Source: Lineus longissimus (Eukaryota; Nemertea; Pilidiophora; Heteronemertea; Lineidae). Taken from it: a DNA stretch of 64,000 bases. The stretch lies in contig NC_088313.1 in NCBI RefSeq assembly GCF_910592395.1, positions 9,738,501 to 9,802,500 on the forward strand. The letters run 5' to 3'. Under the pieces are notes generated by a model. That model ran no database searches. It saw only the letters and a program-made list of their open reading frames with translations, and was not told the DNA's origin. Both the position numbers and the translations under genes were made by a program. The first letter of the stretch is position 1. Every line of letters starts with the position of its first letter. Of the stretch, positions 10,840 to 22,654 are shown piece by piece.

Positions 10840-13810
10840 AATTCTGCAACATTAATCCAGAATTATCTCTGTGTACCACTTTATACGGTTCTGGTTCAAG
10901 CTGTGGTTCAAGTTTATTCTGCCCAAAAGCTTTCTTTAACAAAACTTTATCACCTTCTTTGACTTCTTATCTTTCAGCATTTCTTCTCTCATCAGCATAT
11001 GACTTAGCCCTCAATTTTGCTAATCTGTCCCTCTCATAAAACTTCTAGATCTCCTTCCAATCCAGCTCACTTGGACTTTCTACACTAAATTTCAACTTAG
11101 GCAATTTATCTCTAAGTTCCCTGCCCATCAAAGCAAGAGCGGTGATACACCTGTCACAGTGTGTGGTGTGTTCCTATACTAAAACAAGTAATTCACCACT
11201 TCTTTTCTCCAATTCTTGCCTTCTAACTTGGCAATTCTAATCATTTTGAGTAAACTTTCATTAAATCTTTCAACCGCACCATTAGCTTGAGGCCAGTAGG
11301 GAATACTAGTTTTGTGTTCTATGTCCAAGTAATCTAGAAAGGATGAAAAAGCTCCCGAATTAAAGGGAGGACCATTGTCACTTTTCAATGAATATGGTAT
11401 ACCATGTGTTTGAAAAACACTTTCAAGGGACTTTATCACATGTGTGGCATCAGTTTTCCTGAGCAAAATCACCTCAGGCCACCTTGAATAATAGTATGTT
11501 ATCACAAGGAGGTGTTCACCATTACATACATCAAAAAGATCAGTAGCTACATTCTACCCATGGACCTGGAGGTAGTTCAGTTGATTTTAAAGGCTCTGGT
11601 CTGGGTTTCGAACCAACAAGTTGGCATGAATTACATGCCTGAACCAACTTTTCAGCTTCGCTATCCACATTAGGCCACCATACCTTAGTTCTAAGCCTTG
11701 CTTTTGTTCTCACAATTCCTTGATGCCCCTCATGTGCTAGAGTCAGTACTTGACGCCTCAAACTCCGAGGCACAACAACTCTGTTGCCTCTCAAAATAAC
11801 ATGACCATACAACCATAGTTCATTTCTTACATACCAATATGGTGTTGACTTCAATGCTGACCAATCATTAGATACTATGCAATTTTCTACTTTACTCAGT
11901 TCAGGATCTTTAGTTGTTTCAATTTCCATGATTTTTGGGTTAATTGCTGAAGGTACACCTTCTACAACGACACTACGAGCAAAATCTTCTGTAGCCATAC
12001 AATTTACCGAGTCTGCGTCATCTACTGGAAGCCTGCTGAGCACGTCTGCATAATTTGAAGTTCCTTTGATGTGCACAACTGAGTATTTGAAACCTTGCAA
12101 AAACAGCAGCCATCTCTCAATTCTGGCTGAAGGTGGTTTTGAAGTGGCAGACAAGATTTTCAGTTGAGGCTTGTGATCTGTTCTGATTTGAAACTCGGTG
12201 CCAATAAGATACAATTTGAATTTATCTACTGCCGATTTTACTGCTAAGCATTCTCTTTCGAATTGACTATATCGAGACTCAGTGGCAGTCAACTTACGAC
12301 TAGCATAGTGTACAGGTCTAAAACTACCATCTATTTGCTGTTGCTACAAAATTCCACCAACACCCACAGGGGAAACATCTACTGTAATTCTAGTCTTGGC
12401 ACCTGATCTGTGAAATGCCATTACCGGTGCACTGGTCAACTTTGACTTTAACTCTGCAAAATCCTTGTCATGTATACTGTCCTCGAAGGGGTTTTCTCAC
12501 TATTAATTAGATCCCACAATGGGCTTGCAATGGTAGCAAAGTTTCTGACAGACTTGGAACAAAACTGAGCTAGCCCAAGGAAACTTCTAAGCTCACTCTG
12601 ATTTGTAGGCTTGAGCGCGTGTGTTATGGCTTTAATTTTGCTTTTAGAAACCTGAATACCCTCACTTGACATCTTGTGACCCATAAACAACATGCTATTT
12701 CCAATTTCACACTTGTCAAATTTTAGAGTTCGACCATGCTCTTGAAATCTCTGGACTACTAATTCTATTCTCTCATACAACTCTTGATAGTTCTCAGCTA
12801 CAATTCTAATGTCATCATGCATATTATATGTACCAGGACAACCCTTCAACACCTGTCCAATGATGGACTGAAACTTTTCTGTGGCCATGTTGGCTCCAAA
12901 AATAAGACGCTTGTAGCGATACAAAGAATCCGGCCCTGCAAAAGTTGTGATATCTCTACTGCCTTCATTAAGCTCAATTTGATGAAACGCAAGGTTCATT
13001 TGAAGTTTGCAAAATACCTTTGCACCAGAAATTTCTTCCAAAGCTTCGTCTACTGTTGGCACCGGATGCTTTTCTCGCCTAATCGCCTCATTGGCTCGTC
13101 TCATGTCAATACATAGGCGAATGTCGCCGTTTGATTTCTGTACAGTAATTAAAGGATTAACCCAACTAGTCGGGCCTGAAACCCGTTCAATCACTTTTAA
13201 ACTTTCAAGTTCAGCCAATTTGGCACTCACTTCAGCCCTATGATTAAATGGAATGCGGCGATGTTGGGAAACTGGCCTTACATTTTGGTCAATATGTAAC
13301 TTAAGTTTATAGTTCTTCAACTTGCCAAGACCCTTAAACACAGTAGGGTACTTCTTACGCAAACTTTGCAAAATTTTGGACGCTTCTTGACCAGTTGTCC
13401 CAACACCCCCACAAGCATTGACTTGATAACCAATTTTTAACAAATTCAAATCTTCAGAGGTATTGCGACCCAATAGGGTAGGTTTCTCTCCCGGTACTAG
13501 GATAAAGTCAGAAATACAGCAGTCAGCACCAACTTGTGATCTCAAAGCACACTTTCCAAGAACTTCAAGGGGTTTTTCAGAACCATATGTGAACACTTTG
13601 GTTGTTGCAATTTCGCAACATAACATTAGGTCTGTCTTCAGTCAATTTCTTGAAGACAGCCTCAGACATAATGTTACATGTAGCACCATAATCTAGGACA
13701 ACATCACACGTAGTATCTTCTACCTTGATGCTAAGAGTTTCATGAGTGCTGCGGCTGACTGCTGGATTTTCACGGACTTCAAATGCATAATAATCAGAAT
13801 CACTGCACAC
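10840..13810 (-). pseudogene. gypsy pol: protease, RT, RNase H, integrase (decayed)
   Basis: Protease (13577-13810) shows VVLDYGATCNI where the family has D-S/T-G-A, so the serine/threonine is replaced by tyrosine. RT (12448-13626) has 'WVNPLITVQKSNGDIRLCIDMR', then FCKLQMNLAFHQIEL, where the first catalytic aspartate is now Q, then YNMHDDIRI, which keeps the DD pair. RNase H (about 12240-12450) contains a TAG. The frame 11540-12292 holds the RNase H end (TATESRYSQFERE) and the integrase zinc-binding region (LAHEGHQG...CNSCQ). The integrase core (11179-11540) keeps its acids: TDLF, SDNGPPF and GAVERFN. A C-terminal piece ('KVLLKKAFGQNKLEPQLEPE') follows after stops. Frameshifts lie near 13600, 12450 and 11520. 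The copy is dead but not ancient. Confidence 0.85.
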
Positions 13811-13965
13811 GGTATCATGAACACTACTAACGCTATGTTCAGTTGGTTTACTATTAGAGTTTTTTTAGACAGAGAGTCAGTCACTTGTCGTACAGAATGT
13901 CCACGGCCCCTACCACGGCCTCGTCCACGGCCGCGACCTCGGCCGCGATTTCCACGATATGTATT

Positions 13966-14896
13966 CAAGGAGGATACCGCGGTGACGTCACATCACGTGA
14001 TCCCGACCCATATTAGTGATCGCTATGGCCAATCAGATTCAGTCTACTGACAGCACCAGTACTGAACACATCTCCACGTCTCACTGTCTGGTGCGCTTTT
14101 GTACACAAAAACACCAATAGACATGAAATATTGCAATACCTAGTATGGATTCTTCCTGTGTAAAATAAAATTTACAGAGCAGATTAACTTCCACGAATAA
14201 AAAAGACGTTTGGCGTGGCCAAAGTGCGGAAATAATGTCTCCACTAAAATACACTACGAAATACACTAGGCAATGCACTACGCAATATACAGAGATGCAG
14301 TTGAGTTTGTTATTGTTTTGACTTAGAAGCCCGCCCATATCATAATATATTCATGTATTCATGAAGTATGAACTCATTTCTGTCCCATACAACTCTAAGA
14401 ACAGTCAATTTCTCCTTAAATCATCACCGAAACCGCGATATCCGCAGGAAGATTTCGTTCTAGTGTCCGAAAATGCATGATCTTAGAGGGGCGCTAACTC
14501 GACAAATAGAGGGGATCTATGCGAGTTTTAGGTCCTACAGATCTCGAACTTGTAAAATCTGTAAACATGCCTCCAAATCCCATTATGATAATGAAGAGAT
14601 TGCCCCATATCTGGGAGACTGTTTTGAAACCATCGCTAATTTTGGAAGATCGGTGCCCGGCTATTTGGTTTAAAAAACCCTATTTTTCCCCATCAAAACA
14701 GCACTTTTCATTATTCAAATGATAGCTTATTGTCTGAAGACTTATTTCATAGCAGAAAAGTACTAATAACTCTGATTTGATGCGAAAAATCTAACTTTTT
14801 TGATGATTTGATTTTCCCTTGGCCGTGGATCGAGTTTGTTTACAATATGCAGCGCCATCTTGGAAAAGCCGTGACGTCACCGCGGTATCCTCCTTG
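13966..14896. mobile_element. 931-bp TIR element with 9-bp TSD, nested in gypsy
   Basis: The ends are perfect inverted copies, 26 bp long, beginning CAAGGAGGATACCGCGGTGA (13966-13991 and 14871-14896). They are flanked by the exact duplication ATATGTATT (13957-13965 and 14897-14905). There is no coding sequence. The 9-bp TSD suggests a Mutator-like non-autonomous element. It cuts the gag tail just upstream of the RG tract. Confidence 0.9.
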
Positions 14897-14909
14897 ATAT
14901 GTATTGTAA

Positions 14910-16066
14910 GATTGCGCATGGTTTCTATTAAGAATCGCTACCGGTGTAGCCACTATTATTGCGGTCACTATGATAAACAATACAATTACAACAATTTAAT
15001 ATTTATAACGCGCCTTTCCAGGTCGCCCTGCTCAAAGCGCGGAAAAAAACCTCCTGCTAAATACCATAGTGTTTTTTGAAAAGCCAGGATTTTAAAGCGG
15101 TCTTGAATGAATTGATGGTTGGGATTGATCTTATTTCAGATGGTAAATTATTCCAAAGTTTTGGGGCAGCCACGTAGAAGCTTCGGTCCCCATAACGTGA
15201 TTTTGAGCGTGGGACAATGAGAAGCTCTGAGGAGGACGACCTGGTCTGACGCGCTCTGGTCTGATTATGCAGCAGACAAAGACAGATATGCGGGCGCAAC
15301 ACCACATCTGGCCTTGAAGCAGGTCAAGAGAATTTCAATTGAATCCTGCACTTGACTGGGAGCCAATGTAATTCCCGAAAAGTTGGCGTGATGTGGTCGC
15401 GCTTTTTAATGCCACATATCAGTCTTGCTGCTGAGTTTTGCACTTTCTGCATTGGTGCTGTAACATCATCTGGAAGTCCATAGAGAAGACCATTGTTTAC
15501 ATCAAGCTTTGAAGATATAAAGGCATGTACGAGGCGCTCAGTGCTTTTACGGTCCAAGTACTTCCTGATCCGCCCAATCTTGTGCAAGCTGAAGTACGCT
15601 GCCCTACATACATTCTTAACATGTTCACGCATACTCATATGTTTGTCAAAATAAACCCCCAGGTCCCTGACGGAGTCAGAGCTCGGGATTGCTACACCGC
15701 TAACATCAATCTTATTGACAGAACCAACCCTCCGTGAGGATACAATGCTCACAAAATCTGTTTTTGGAGCATTCAATGATAGCTTGTTGTCATGCAGCCA
15801 GCCCTTACATGTCAGTAATGCAACTCTCTGTTGAAGCAACCGTTTTTGTACCAAGAGTGGAATTGCCTGCCGGAAAGGAGTGTACAAGCTGATTGTCATC
15901 AGCATACAATTGAAATGGAATCTGATGGTACCTGACAACATCGCTCAGAGGCATGGTGTAAATTGTAAATAACACTGGTCCAAGGACCGATCCCTGAGGA
16001 ACACCATACTTCAGCTGGATACCATCAGATGCCCCACCATCCACTGAAACTGTAAATTTCCGATAT
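14910..16066 (-). mobile_element. 5'-truncated LINE (Jockey/CR1-group) in gypsy gag
   Basis: On the minus strand the fragment opens with 'GVPQGSVLGPVLF' and the catalytic box QLYADDNQLV at about 15900-16010. It continues through the thumb region (DLGVYFDKHMSMREHVKNV, ELHWLPVKCRIQ) in 15324-15941. It ends with the usual LINE tail ('AAPKLWNNLPSEIRS', stop at about 15057). A 3' UTR with 'gcgctttgagcagggcgac' follows. A frameshift near 15850 and another near 15310 split the frame. The 5' end joins gag at about 16066. 'acatatcg' occurs on both sides (about 16063, and next to the 13957 TSD) and may be the TSD. Confidence 0.8.
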
Positions 16067-16809
16067 GTTCGGTTTCCTTGAGTACGATCACCGCCATGGC
16101 CACTAGAGTCACTGTTCCTCGGGCTTCGACAATCACTAGCTTTATGTCCAATTTTCGAACAATTCCAGCACCGCAGTTCATAACGATTACTGAACTTACG
16201 ACCACCACGACCTCTGCCAGGTCTTGCAAAATTTACGGAGTCATCACCGGTTCCTGGTTTCAATACCAGCACGTTTTTATCATGATACATTCGAATGATC
16301 TTGATAGTTTTCTCGAGAGTCAGCGTTTTCTCGGCGTACAGCTTACTTCGAAGCTGGGGTTTCTTTATGAACAGCAGCACTCGGTCTCGAACGTGATCAC
16401 ACGTCGCTACAGCATTTCCAAATTCACAATTTCGAGCTAGGGCTTTCAACCTCGTTATAAAATTGTCTACAGTTTCCCCGGCCTCTGGTTCACACGTGTT
16501 GAACTTATGTCAGGCGAAAGGGATATTCTTTTTCAGTTTAAAAAGGTCTTCAAAACATTTTACCAGCTTATCAAAATCCTCATCTCCTCCCCGTTCAGTC
16601 TCGGTCTTAGTGTGATATACATCTCGAATGTTCGGACCGGCCATATGTAGCAACAAAGCACGTTTTTGCTTTTTACTAGATATGCCAGTAGCTAAGACAA
16701 ATAGTTCAAAAACCTTGAACCATCGTTCCCATCGTAACTGGAGGCTCTCCGGCTCTCCAACCGTGTCGAATTCCTTGGGGCCAGGTAAACCACTCAACGC
16801 TACCGCCAT
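16066..16809 (-). pseudogene. gypsy gag, with in-frame TGA and cut by a LINE
   Basis: The frame starts MAVALSGLPGPKEFDTVGEP at 16809 and shows the usual gypsy gag leader (WERWFKVFELFVLATG, then KQKRALLLHMAG). A TGA at 16510-16512 interrupts it. The same frame continues with no indel (KFNTCEPEAGETVDNFITRL) into a CCHC zinc knuckle, CWNCSKIGHKASDC, at about 16139-16180. The frame then runs straight into LINE reverse transcriptase at about 16066, making a chimeric reading frame. The gag tail, an RG-dipeptide tract (RGRGRGRG), reappears beyond the insertions at 13905-13960. In the family, Gag packages the RNA; this copy cannot make a full protein. Confidence 0.8.
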
Positions 16810-17054
16810 CTTGGATTCGTATTACTTTTCTCAATTACATCACTACTAAAGTTCAATTTTCGACTTAACTATCAGTTCTACGGCACACTTACTTGGTCCA
16901 ACACGTGCTTATGATATTCATGAATTAAAAGGCATCTTCGTCGCCATTTTGTCGTGTCCGGGGAGGAGATGATCAAGGATTAGCCGGAAGCAAAATTGGC
17001 CAGACAGTTCTTTCATTTATTTCTCATGGTGGAAGACCTAGTTCCAACAGGAAC

Positions 17055-17144
17055 TGGAAGTGACGTCACAACTGTGACCTAGTTACATACAGTATAGGCA
17101 ATCTACATAATACAGGGTGTATCAAATATATGGAGAACCTGACA
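17055..17144 (-). repeat. 5' LTR of the gypsy element (90 bp)
   Basis: This is the partner of the copy at 9919-10008. The only differences are t for c and a for c on the plus strand. Just inside it, on the minus strand, is the palindrome GTTCCTGTTGGAAC, in the place where a primer-binding site would be. I could not match it to a tRNA. Confidence 0.7.
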
Positions 17145-18067
17145 AGGTTTGCAAGGTTTGTTGTGGTTCCCAGTACAATGTCACAACCTGTGGTACATCA
17201 ATATTCTGTCCCCTATCAAAACAATTCCATCCCCCAACCTCAAATGAACTTTATTCATACATTTGGACAAAAAATTACCCCCCCCCCCTCCAATCTACAT
17301 CACAACCAGTCCAATCTGTCTGTTCAATCCCCACAGACAACTACACATATCCAACGAACAACAACTACAATAGACAAAACTAAATAACACAATATTTACA
17401 AATATTTTGGCTTTATTATGTATCATTAATAATCACCATTCACAATACTAGAGACCTGCCAAACATTGATAGCAGAATACCACTACCAATATCATTTGCC
17501 ACCTAAACATCACTATCAACACTATCAAACACATAATGTCTCACAATGCAGCTTCACGCATACCAGAACTGCTCACAATTGCCTGAAATATGACCAGCTG
17601 CTCTGCACACCCGACAAAACGAATATGGAGGTATATTCTTTGTTTAACAACAACTGCGACAATTAATTATCTTCTTGATGGTGTAAAAAGTGAGAGACTC
17701 CTTTACTCGGTGTTTTGAAAGACTTCACGACTGTGCACTATTATCAGTGTAACGGCCCATAATGCTTTGCGGAGGAAGTTGCTAAATTCGTTCGACGACT
17801 CCATATTGAAAATTTCATCCGAGTCGTCACCACATGACGATTGTGACGAGGTCGCGCAGGTGGCAGAGTGAATTGGCAAAACACAGTTTTCGGCAAAATA
17901 ATATTATTTCGTTTCATTCTCATTTCATCGTATTGATATAAATCAGTGATTTGATTAGACCAATCCATTCCCGAGTGAATAACATCCGCCGACGGGTATG
18001 TTTTTATGAAATTCGAAAGGTAAATTGGAACATTGGGTAACCTCCAGTTCATCCTTCTCGTTGAAAA
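17145..18067. other. Intergenic, no gene supported
   Basis: The sequence is AC-rich with a C homopolymer at 17280-17289. Reading frames at 17117-17387 and 17744-18106 resemble no family I know and have no codon or splice support. Confidence 0.4.
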
Positions 18068-18483
18068 TACTTTAATTCCTTGCGAATAAGAACCGATCCT
18101 GGCCACCAGTGAGGCCTAACTTGTCCCGCCCACGACATGTGAGTAGGCGTGCTTGATTTGACTACATGAATAGGCTTCGGGAATTGACATAAAGGGGAAT
18201 TCTTTATCGATGTCGTTGACTTGTGGTCAAATCCCACCATGTTAACCCTTAGTATACCATAATGGGAAAGATGGTTACACACTGTTTCAATTTTATGCTC
18301 GGCAGGGTGACGTCGGTGAAGGAATTTTGAATGCATTTTAACCTCTAAGAAAAAAGCAAGTTTTGCGGATGCCTGCAAGAAACAAGATTTGATGTGGTCA
18401 TTTAATGGCAAAATGAACACTTCTACAGGGTAGCCCAAAAAAGGTAATGGCATGAGACGGCTTCAAGAAGCCTGCAGGTCCTG

Positions 18484-20894
18484 TTATTCATCAGGGTCCT
18501 CGACAAGGTCTTCCTCTGGCAGGTTAAAAAATTCTAGTCCCTCATCGACGTCCCCAGCAGGTTGTTCGAGATCTTCTGCCCCAACCAGTGGAACCCCACG
18601 CCCAATACCAGCAGCATGAAATGAATTTTGCACCACCTGTTCGGGTACTTCCTGCCATGCGTCTCGGACAAGGCGTGTCACTTCTATGGCAAGCCAAAGC
18701 GGAATTTATTCAAGACTTTAGAATTACCATTCAAGAAGTTAAATATAAGTTCAAGAAGGAAATATATGTTCAAGACTAAAATATGTTCAACCTTGAATCA
18801 AATGTTTTCAACCTTGAATAAAATATGTTCAACCTTGAATAAAATATGTTCAACCTTGAATAAAATATGTCCAACCTTGAACAAAATATATTCAACCTTG
18901 AACAAAATATATTCAAGACTCACGTGACCATATTCAAGACGCACGTGACCACAAAATTGATGACGTAGAGCGTAGAATCTGTGGTACTTCTGATGCGTTC
19001 TGTTTCACGACATGATTGATTGCCTGTTTGGCCTAAACACTCAAACATGTCAAAAGACAACGAGAATCCGATACAGTGGTGTCGGCCTTAAGAATGAAAG
19101 GTGAGAGGCATTGCGCATTTTGAACCTATAATTTGCCTGATATGTCTGTGAAACATGTATCGACTCTGACATTCACTCGGCATCCATGTCATGATGTGTA
19201 GGATTACAGTACATGTCAGGTGTAGGCGGCTAGGTACGTGTACAACCATGTGTCAAAACCTAGTGCGAACAATTCGAGCTCCGAAACGCAACACAAGTAC
19301 CATGGGTTCGGGAAAGTCCGGACGCGGGTTCGGGAAAGTCCGTAAAGCATCAAAACATGAGCAACTACGTCATCAATTTTGTGGTCACGTGCGTCTTGAA
19401 TATGGTCACGTGAGTCTTGAATATATTTTGTTCAAGGTTGAATATATTTTGTTCAAGGTTGGACATATTTTATTCAAGGTTGAACATATTTTAGTCTTGA
19501 ACATATATTTCCTTCTTGAACTTATATTTAACTTCTTGAATGGTAATTCTAAAGTCTTGAATAAATTCCGCTTTGGCTTGCCATACACTTCTAAAATTGA
19601 AATCCTTGGACAATTTCCATCCGGCGTCGTGTGTTCCTGTTTCCACAATCTCCATAGCAGACGAAGACGGACTTTGAAGCTGTGGATGACAGAAACATCC
19701 AAGGGCTGCGCAATGGGGGTACAACCTGGTGGAATAAACTCAATAACACCGCCATTCTCAATGATGAGAAGGGCAACTTCTTCTGTAAGATGCACACGGC
19801 AGCGATCCCATATGAGAAGGAAAGGTAGATACCCGTCTTCCTGGTCGTCCTGGTCCTGATGCATGAAGGGGATGAACACCTCTCCGAGGTAATCTAACAT
19901 AACATTTGCTCTCATCCACCCCGTTGGTGATTGTGCCACGACTACATCTTCAGGCAGATTGTCTTGAAGCTCTTGCCATGCGGCTGCAGTTGGACGTCTG
20001 AAGGTGATGTGCGGGGGTAATTTTCCCCCTGCCATTGTGACTGCTAAAGTGACGGTACATCCCAGCCTAGGATTGCCCCACGAAGATTTGATATCAATCT
20101 GCGTTGCTCCTGTTCGGTTGTAGGTATAACTGCCATGGTTGTCAAAAAGGGTGAAAACCTCGTCTACTTTGCCACTTGATAATCTTCATAATGTTCATGC
20201 TGTTCATGCACGCTTTCCCTAAATGCAGCTACTAGGGCGTCAGCATTATCTGGCACCTGTCGGCTGTCCTTGGTCTTCCTTCTAAGGGAGATGCTGTACC
20301 TTTTCTTAAACCCCGATAACCAGCCATTTGATGCTGTAAAGTGAGATTTCCGTGGGTAATCGTTCAATATACGGGTCTGTTCTGCAATAGCCAATCCAAC
20401 CCACCACTGTTGATACAGTTCCCTCGATGCATCTTTGATGTTGTGATGTGATATCGCCATTCCCAGGGCACGCCTCTCATCGAGCCAATCAGCTAGGTCT
20501 GCCTCCATCTCTTCGTATAGGCCTAAAAGATAACAGTTCATTTTACTCTGTCAGCAAATCACTAAATTTGTTCTTTGCCACATTCCATGCAAAAATGCAT
20601 CCTTCAGTTTCCCTTCACTTTAGCTGTACCCTTAATGTTCAGGGGGCTTTGCCATGGTTCCCTAGACTTACCAGTGCCACGTTCTCTCCACGCTAATTCT
20701 GAACCCTTGGCTTTTGACGATGCTCTATGATGATGAATGTCATCCTCACTCATTAACCATTTCATCATTGTAGATTTTGGCAAACGGTTTGTGATGGCAA
20801 ACGCTCCCACGGTTTCATTACCGGCATGGAAGTCAGCGAGAAGCTTTACTTTTTCGCGCAGAGTGTAGCGCCTGCGTCTTCTAGGATGTTCAAC
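18484..20894 (-). pseudogene. Tigger/pogo transposase, split by an insertion
   Basis: The start is MVEHPRRRRRYTLREKVKLL (20894), a psq-type helix-turn-helix (AFAITNRLPKSTMMKWL). A CENP-B-type HTH follows at 20164-20521 (GLYEEMEADLADWLDERRAL ... GWLSGFKKRYSISLRR). A good acceptor (TTATCTTTTAG) just before GLYEE suggests an intron between these parts. A -1 shift near 20165 leads to the DDE_1 core: FDNHG (about 20130), LLIWDRCRVHL, and the third acid in AQPLDVSVIHSFK. At ILEV (19594) the 899-bp element is inserted. The C-terminal part, EVTRLVRDAWQEVPEQVV to an acidic tail and stop, resumes at 18684-18484. The duplicated codons for E-V on both sides mark the insertion. Before that insertion only the -1 shift seems disabling. 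Confidence 0.8.
18687..19585. mobile_element. Minisatellite-TIR element inside the Tigger gene
   Basis: It is flanked by CACTTCTA (18679-18686 and 19586-19593). The TIR starts TGGCAAGCCAAAGCGGAATT and continues about 90 bp as unique sequence. It then becomes a tandem array of a 21-bp unit (ATGTTCAACCTTGAATAAA type). The left arm has about seven units (18779-18915), the right arm only three or four (19430-19500). Inside the arrays both arms share 'cacgtgaccatattcaagac'. There is no coding capacity. If the terminal TA is counted as element, the TSD is 6 bp (CACTTC). Confidence 0.85.
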
Positions 20895-21157
20895 CATAGT
20901 GCAGACAGACAATCCCAGAATTACCCTTCCTTTTATTCTCATCCTGGTCCACATAACCATTTCAGCATTTCAGTAACTAACATGTCTCATTGCATCACAG
21001 AAGAAACCACAGATTGTGTCACGCAATAACTGGTGCTAGGCCTGGTCTCGCCTATATGCATATGAATGGCAAGGGCGGCTGTAGTATGCATTATGACATT
21101 GGTGGATCTGCCCAGACAAAAATGGCCGCTGGTTCTTATTTGCAAGGTATTAAAGTA

Positions 21158-22654
21158 TATGTTAAGGTTAATACTTAACGGGTAAACGTCAAATATATGT
21201 AAAGGTATGTCGGCGATTTTTTTAGGGACACCTTAACAAAGGTCACCGTGGTGAATTGTTGTCAGTTTAAAATGGTGGGAATTGTGGATTTACCATGGTG
21301 AAAATGGACACACATCTTGGTTGGCTTTGCGAACATCACCCGGTTTAAAGTCGCTAGGGTGACGAATACGCCAAGCTCAATGCAATCCGGTCATTATATA
21401 CTAGTGCATGAGCCAAACCCTCTTGGGATTTGAGTCTTCTTTGACTGAAACAATCTTGAGTCTGAGACAAATGCAGGAAGTCTTGAATACTCGGTCAGTA
21501 TGTCATGGAATATGTGGAGCAACAGGGAGCCTCAACGGATCGGAGGTGAACCATGAAAAAAACTCATTCCATCAGGGTCTGGTCATTTCCAACATGTGTA
21601 AGTTGGCTTGATCAAACCAAGCGTTCACCCCTAGATAAACAGAAACCGAACGCTAGATGGCTGCCACACTCAATAATGGATTGACCAAATTTCTTTCTTT
21701 CTTTTTTTCTTTTTGAAGGGACCTTTTCCGTGTGACTTTCAACACACACAAGGAACATTGCCTTATCAGATGAAATTTCCCCCCCCCAAAAATCTCCAGA
21801 AACCAATTTGAAGATGGCTGATATCCAAAAGGGAGCCTTCCAACAAAACCAATTGGTGAACATGTGTTTTCCGGTTGCTGGTGAGTTTGGTAGCTGGTGT
21901 GTACCAAAGTACTAGTTTAATACTGTGAAGACTAAATAATTAAGTCAGTTGAGAGGTGCCTGTATACACAAGTCCTATTTTTTATGTGATAGGCCTATGC
22001 ATTAGAGACATGACTCGACCAACTTTATTGCATTGTCCACACAGCATATTTCTGTCCCTGCAAAAAAATGATGAAACAATAAAGGTGTGTCCCATATAGA
22101 TACATTTATTCATAATGACAGACTTGCTAATATGTACAGGACCACATAAAATAAATTCCTCAGACGATGCAGTAGTCTGAATGATGACACAGTGAACTTG
22201 AATAAAACACAATATTTAACTCTTTCAGCCTGTAACTCATTTCGCACGGTTTGATCGTAAACTGAGGCCAATTTCTGAAAATACTGTATTAAGCCTAAGC
22301 CCCTCCTACCATAGCGATCAACACTGGTGAGTCGATGTGCAAATAATTAGAAGTGAACTTCTCCGGTTAGCCAAATATGAATTTCTGCCATTCACAAAAG
22401 ATAAAACTTGTGTTGTCTGAGCATTTCTTTCATAAATAATAAGAGTCTCTATTACACCACAGCTACAATGTAGAGTCATGTGTGAGTTCCCAAGGTATAT
22501 CTTTAAGAAATAGGAGGAAGGGGGCAGCATTTTCACAGCAAAACATATTGATTTGGAGGTACTTTTTTACAGCGGGAAAAGTTCACTTTAATGTTTTCAA
22601 ATGTATGGTGGCAAGGGATTACAAAACAAGAATTTAGAAAAGTATAAGTCGTAC
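21158..22654. other. Intergenic, no gene supported
   Basis: No coding exon or recognised repeat was found, apart from a few CACCATGGTGA-like words at 21241-21308. Confidence 0.4.

Larger units (their letters stand above)
9919..17144 (-). mobile_element. Ty3/gypsy retrotransposon, inactive, with nested insertions
   Basis: On the minus strand the order is LTR (17055-17144), gag (16809 to about 16066), a LINE fragment, a TIR element, gag tail, protease, reverse transcriptase, RNase H, integrase (to about 10840) and LTR (9919-10008). The domain order PR-RT-RH-IN places it in Ty3/gypsy. The coding region has several in-frame stops and frameshifts. A purine-rich stretch (aagttgaggaga, minus strand) directly precedes the 3' LTR, as expected for a polypurine tract. 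No TSD is visible (flanks '...gaagcaat' and 'aggtttgc...'). Confidence 0.85.
18070..21155 (-). mobile_element. Tigger/pogo DNA transposon, interrupted
   Basis: The inverted ends are CTTTAATTCCTTGCGAATAA (18070) and, on the other strand from 21155, CTTTAATACCTTGCAAATAA. Both are flanked by TA (18068-18069, 21156-21157), the TSD of Tc1/mariner/pogo elements. Without the nested insertion at 18687-19585 the element is about 2.2 kb, normal for Tigger. It encodes one transposase on the minus strand. The segment 18070-18480 is its 3' non-coding part. Confidence 0.75.

Noticed and set aside
18049-18453. Minus-strand frame as a separate gene
   Set aside because: It lies in the 3' non-coding part of the Tigger element, runs through its TIR and resembles no protein family.
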